Below are positions 14,644 through 14,863 of a stretch of 14,863 nucleotides of DNA, in pieces. Under the pieces are notes generated by a model. That model searched no databases. It was given only the letters and a program-made list of their open reading frames with translations, and was not told the origin of the DNA. The DNA is from FW021-bin31 sp036278455. GTDB taxonomy: Bacteria > Bacteroidota > Bacteroidia > Chitinophagales > Chitinophagaceae. The DNA lies in assembly GCA_036278455.1 (NCBI GenBank), contig DASULB010000485.1, positions 1-14,863 on the forward strand, read 5' to 3'. The translations under genes were made by a program, and so were the position numbers. Position 1 is the first letter of the stretch. Each line of letters starts with the position of its first letter.

Positions 14644-14863
14644 CTTAAGAAAACGGTGGATTAGCACCATGTCCATTATCGTTTCTTGAGGGCGTGAAGG
14701 TATTCAGCGCCTCAGATCAAAGACACCGCCATCCCATCACGCGATAATCCGGATGCCGGCGTCGTTCGGGACGACGAGGTCGCTGGTTATAATCCGGTCA
14801 TCCCGACTTTTAGGGGTTTCAAACAACCCCAAAAAGCTGCTAAAACATTGATTTTAGCCGCTT
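14644..14863 (+). ncRNA. Candidate structured small RNA, running to the window edge
   Basis: From the -7 box to the edge there is no ORF longer than six codons (MSIIVS at 14669). The stretch instead folds locally: GGCGTGAA-GGTA-TTCA(g)CGCC (14691-14711, one bulge), CGTCGT-TCGGG-ACGACG (14760-14776), GGGGTT-TCAAAC-AACCCC (about 14813-14830), and a final AAGC-t-GCTAAAA / TTTTAGC-c-GCTT hairpin (14834-14863). The last is preceded by an A-run, as in a bidirectional terminator, and the T-run would lie just outside the window. I could not match it to tmRNA, 6S, SRP or RNase P RNA. It might instead be the leader of a gene beyond the window. Confidence 0.4.
14834..14863 (+). terminator. Terminator-like hairpin at the right edge
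   Basis: AAGC-t-GCTAAAA (14834-14845), loop CATTGA, TTTTAGC-c-GCTT (14852-14863): 11 pairs with one mismatch, starting in an A-tract (14831-14835). The 3' T-tract cannot be seen because the sequence ends. Confidence 0.5.

Overview
The window looks like a chromosomal segment of a Bacteroidota bacterium, most likely from the Chitinophagaceae or a close relative. Evidence for this is moderate GC content, start sites that lack Shine-Dalgarno sequences, several copies of the Bacteroidota -7 promoter box TAnnTTTG, a two-propeller Reg_prop/Y_Y_Y sensor kinase with a LytTR regulator, and a YpdA-type reductase. No insertion sequence, phage gene, CRISPR array, tRNA or rRNA is visible.

Layout. At 1-857 is the 3' part of a desaturase closely resembling eukaryotic sphingolipid delta-4 (dihydroceramide) desaturases. 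It is followed by an AlaX-type tRNA-editing hydrolase (1166-1891) and a YpdA-family flavoprotein reductase (1952-2947). Next comes a two-component system: a 1065-residue periplasmic-sensing histidine kinase (3027-6224) and a LytTR response regulator (6435-7181). A poor, partly decayed stretch (7181-8497) holds a DinB-family pseudogene fragment and one doubtful ORF. A pair of small unrecognised genes follows (8497-8787 and the cysteine-rich 8802-9179), then a small membrane protein (9305-9679). On the minus strand are dihydrolipoyl dehydrogenase (9970-11376) with a clear downstream hairpin, and CTP synthase (11624-13321). An acyl-CoA thioesterase (13606-14130) diverges from pyrG. A small GNAT-like acetyltransferase gene (14190-14492, minus) follows, and the window ends in a gene-free stretch that looks like a structured small RNA.

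The most interesting signals are in non-coding DNA. (1) A 13-bp element, consensus RCCAYCYGTTAAA, occurs twice between the kinase and the LytTR regulator and three more times downstream of the regulator. Within each cluster the copies are in the same orientation at exactly 21-bp steps. This is the geometry and core (GTTNA) of known LytTR operators, so these are probably the regulator's own binding sites. (2) A perfect 11-bp inverted repeat just upstream of the pyrG promoter contains two opposed, exact DnaA boxes (TTATCCACA) with 21 bp between centres. (3) The final 220 bases hold a -7 box, several hairpins and a terminator-like hairpin but no ORF.

How the genes work together: only the kinase/regulator pair, with its predicted operators, forms a clear functional unit. 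The two small genes at 8497-9179 are probably one operon. The remaining genes are housekeeping or lipid and redox functions that appear to be transcribed separately.
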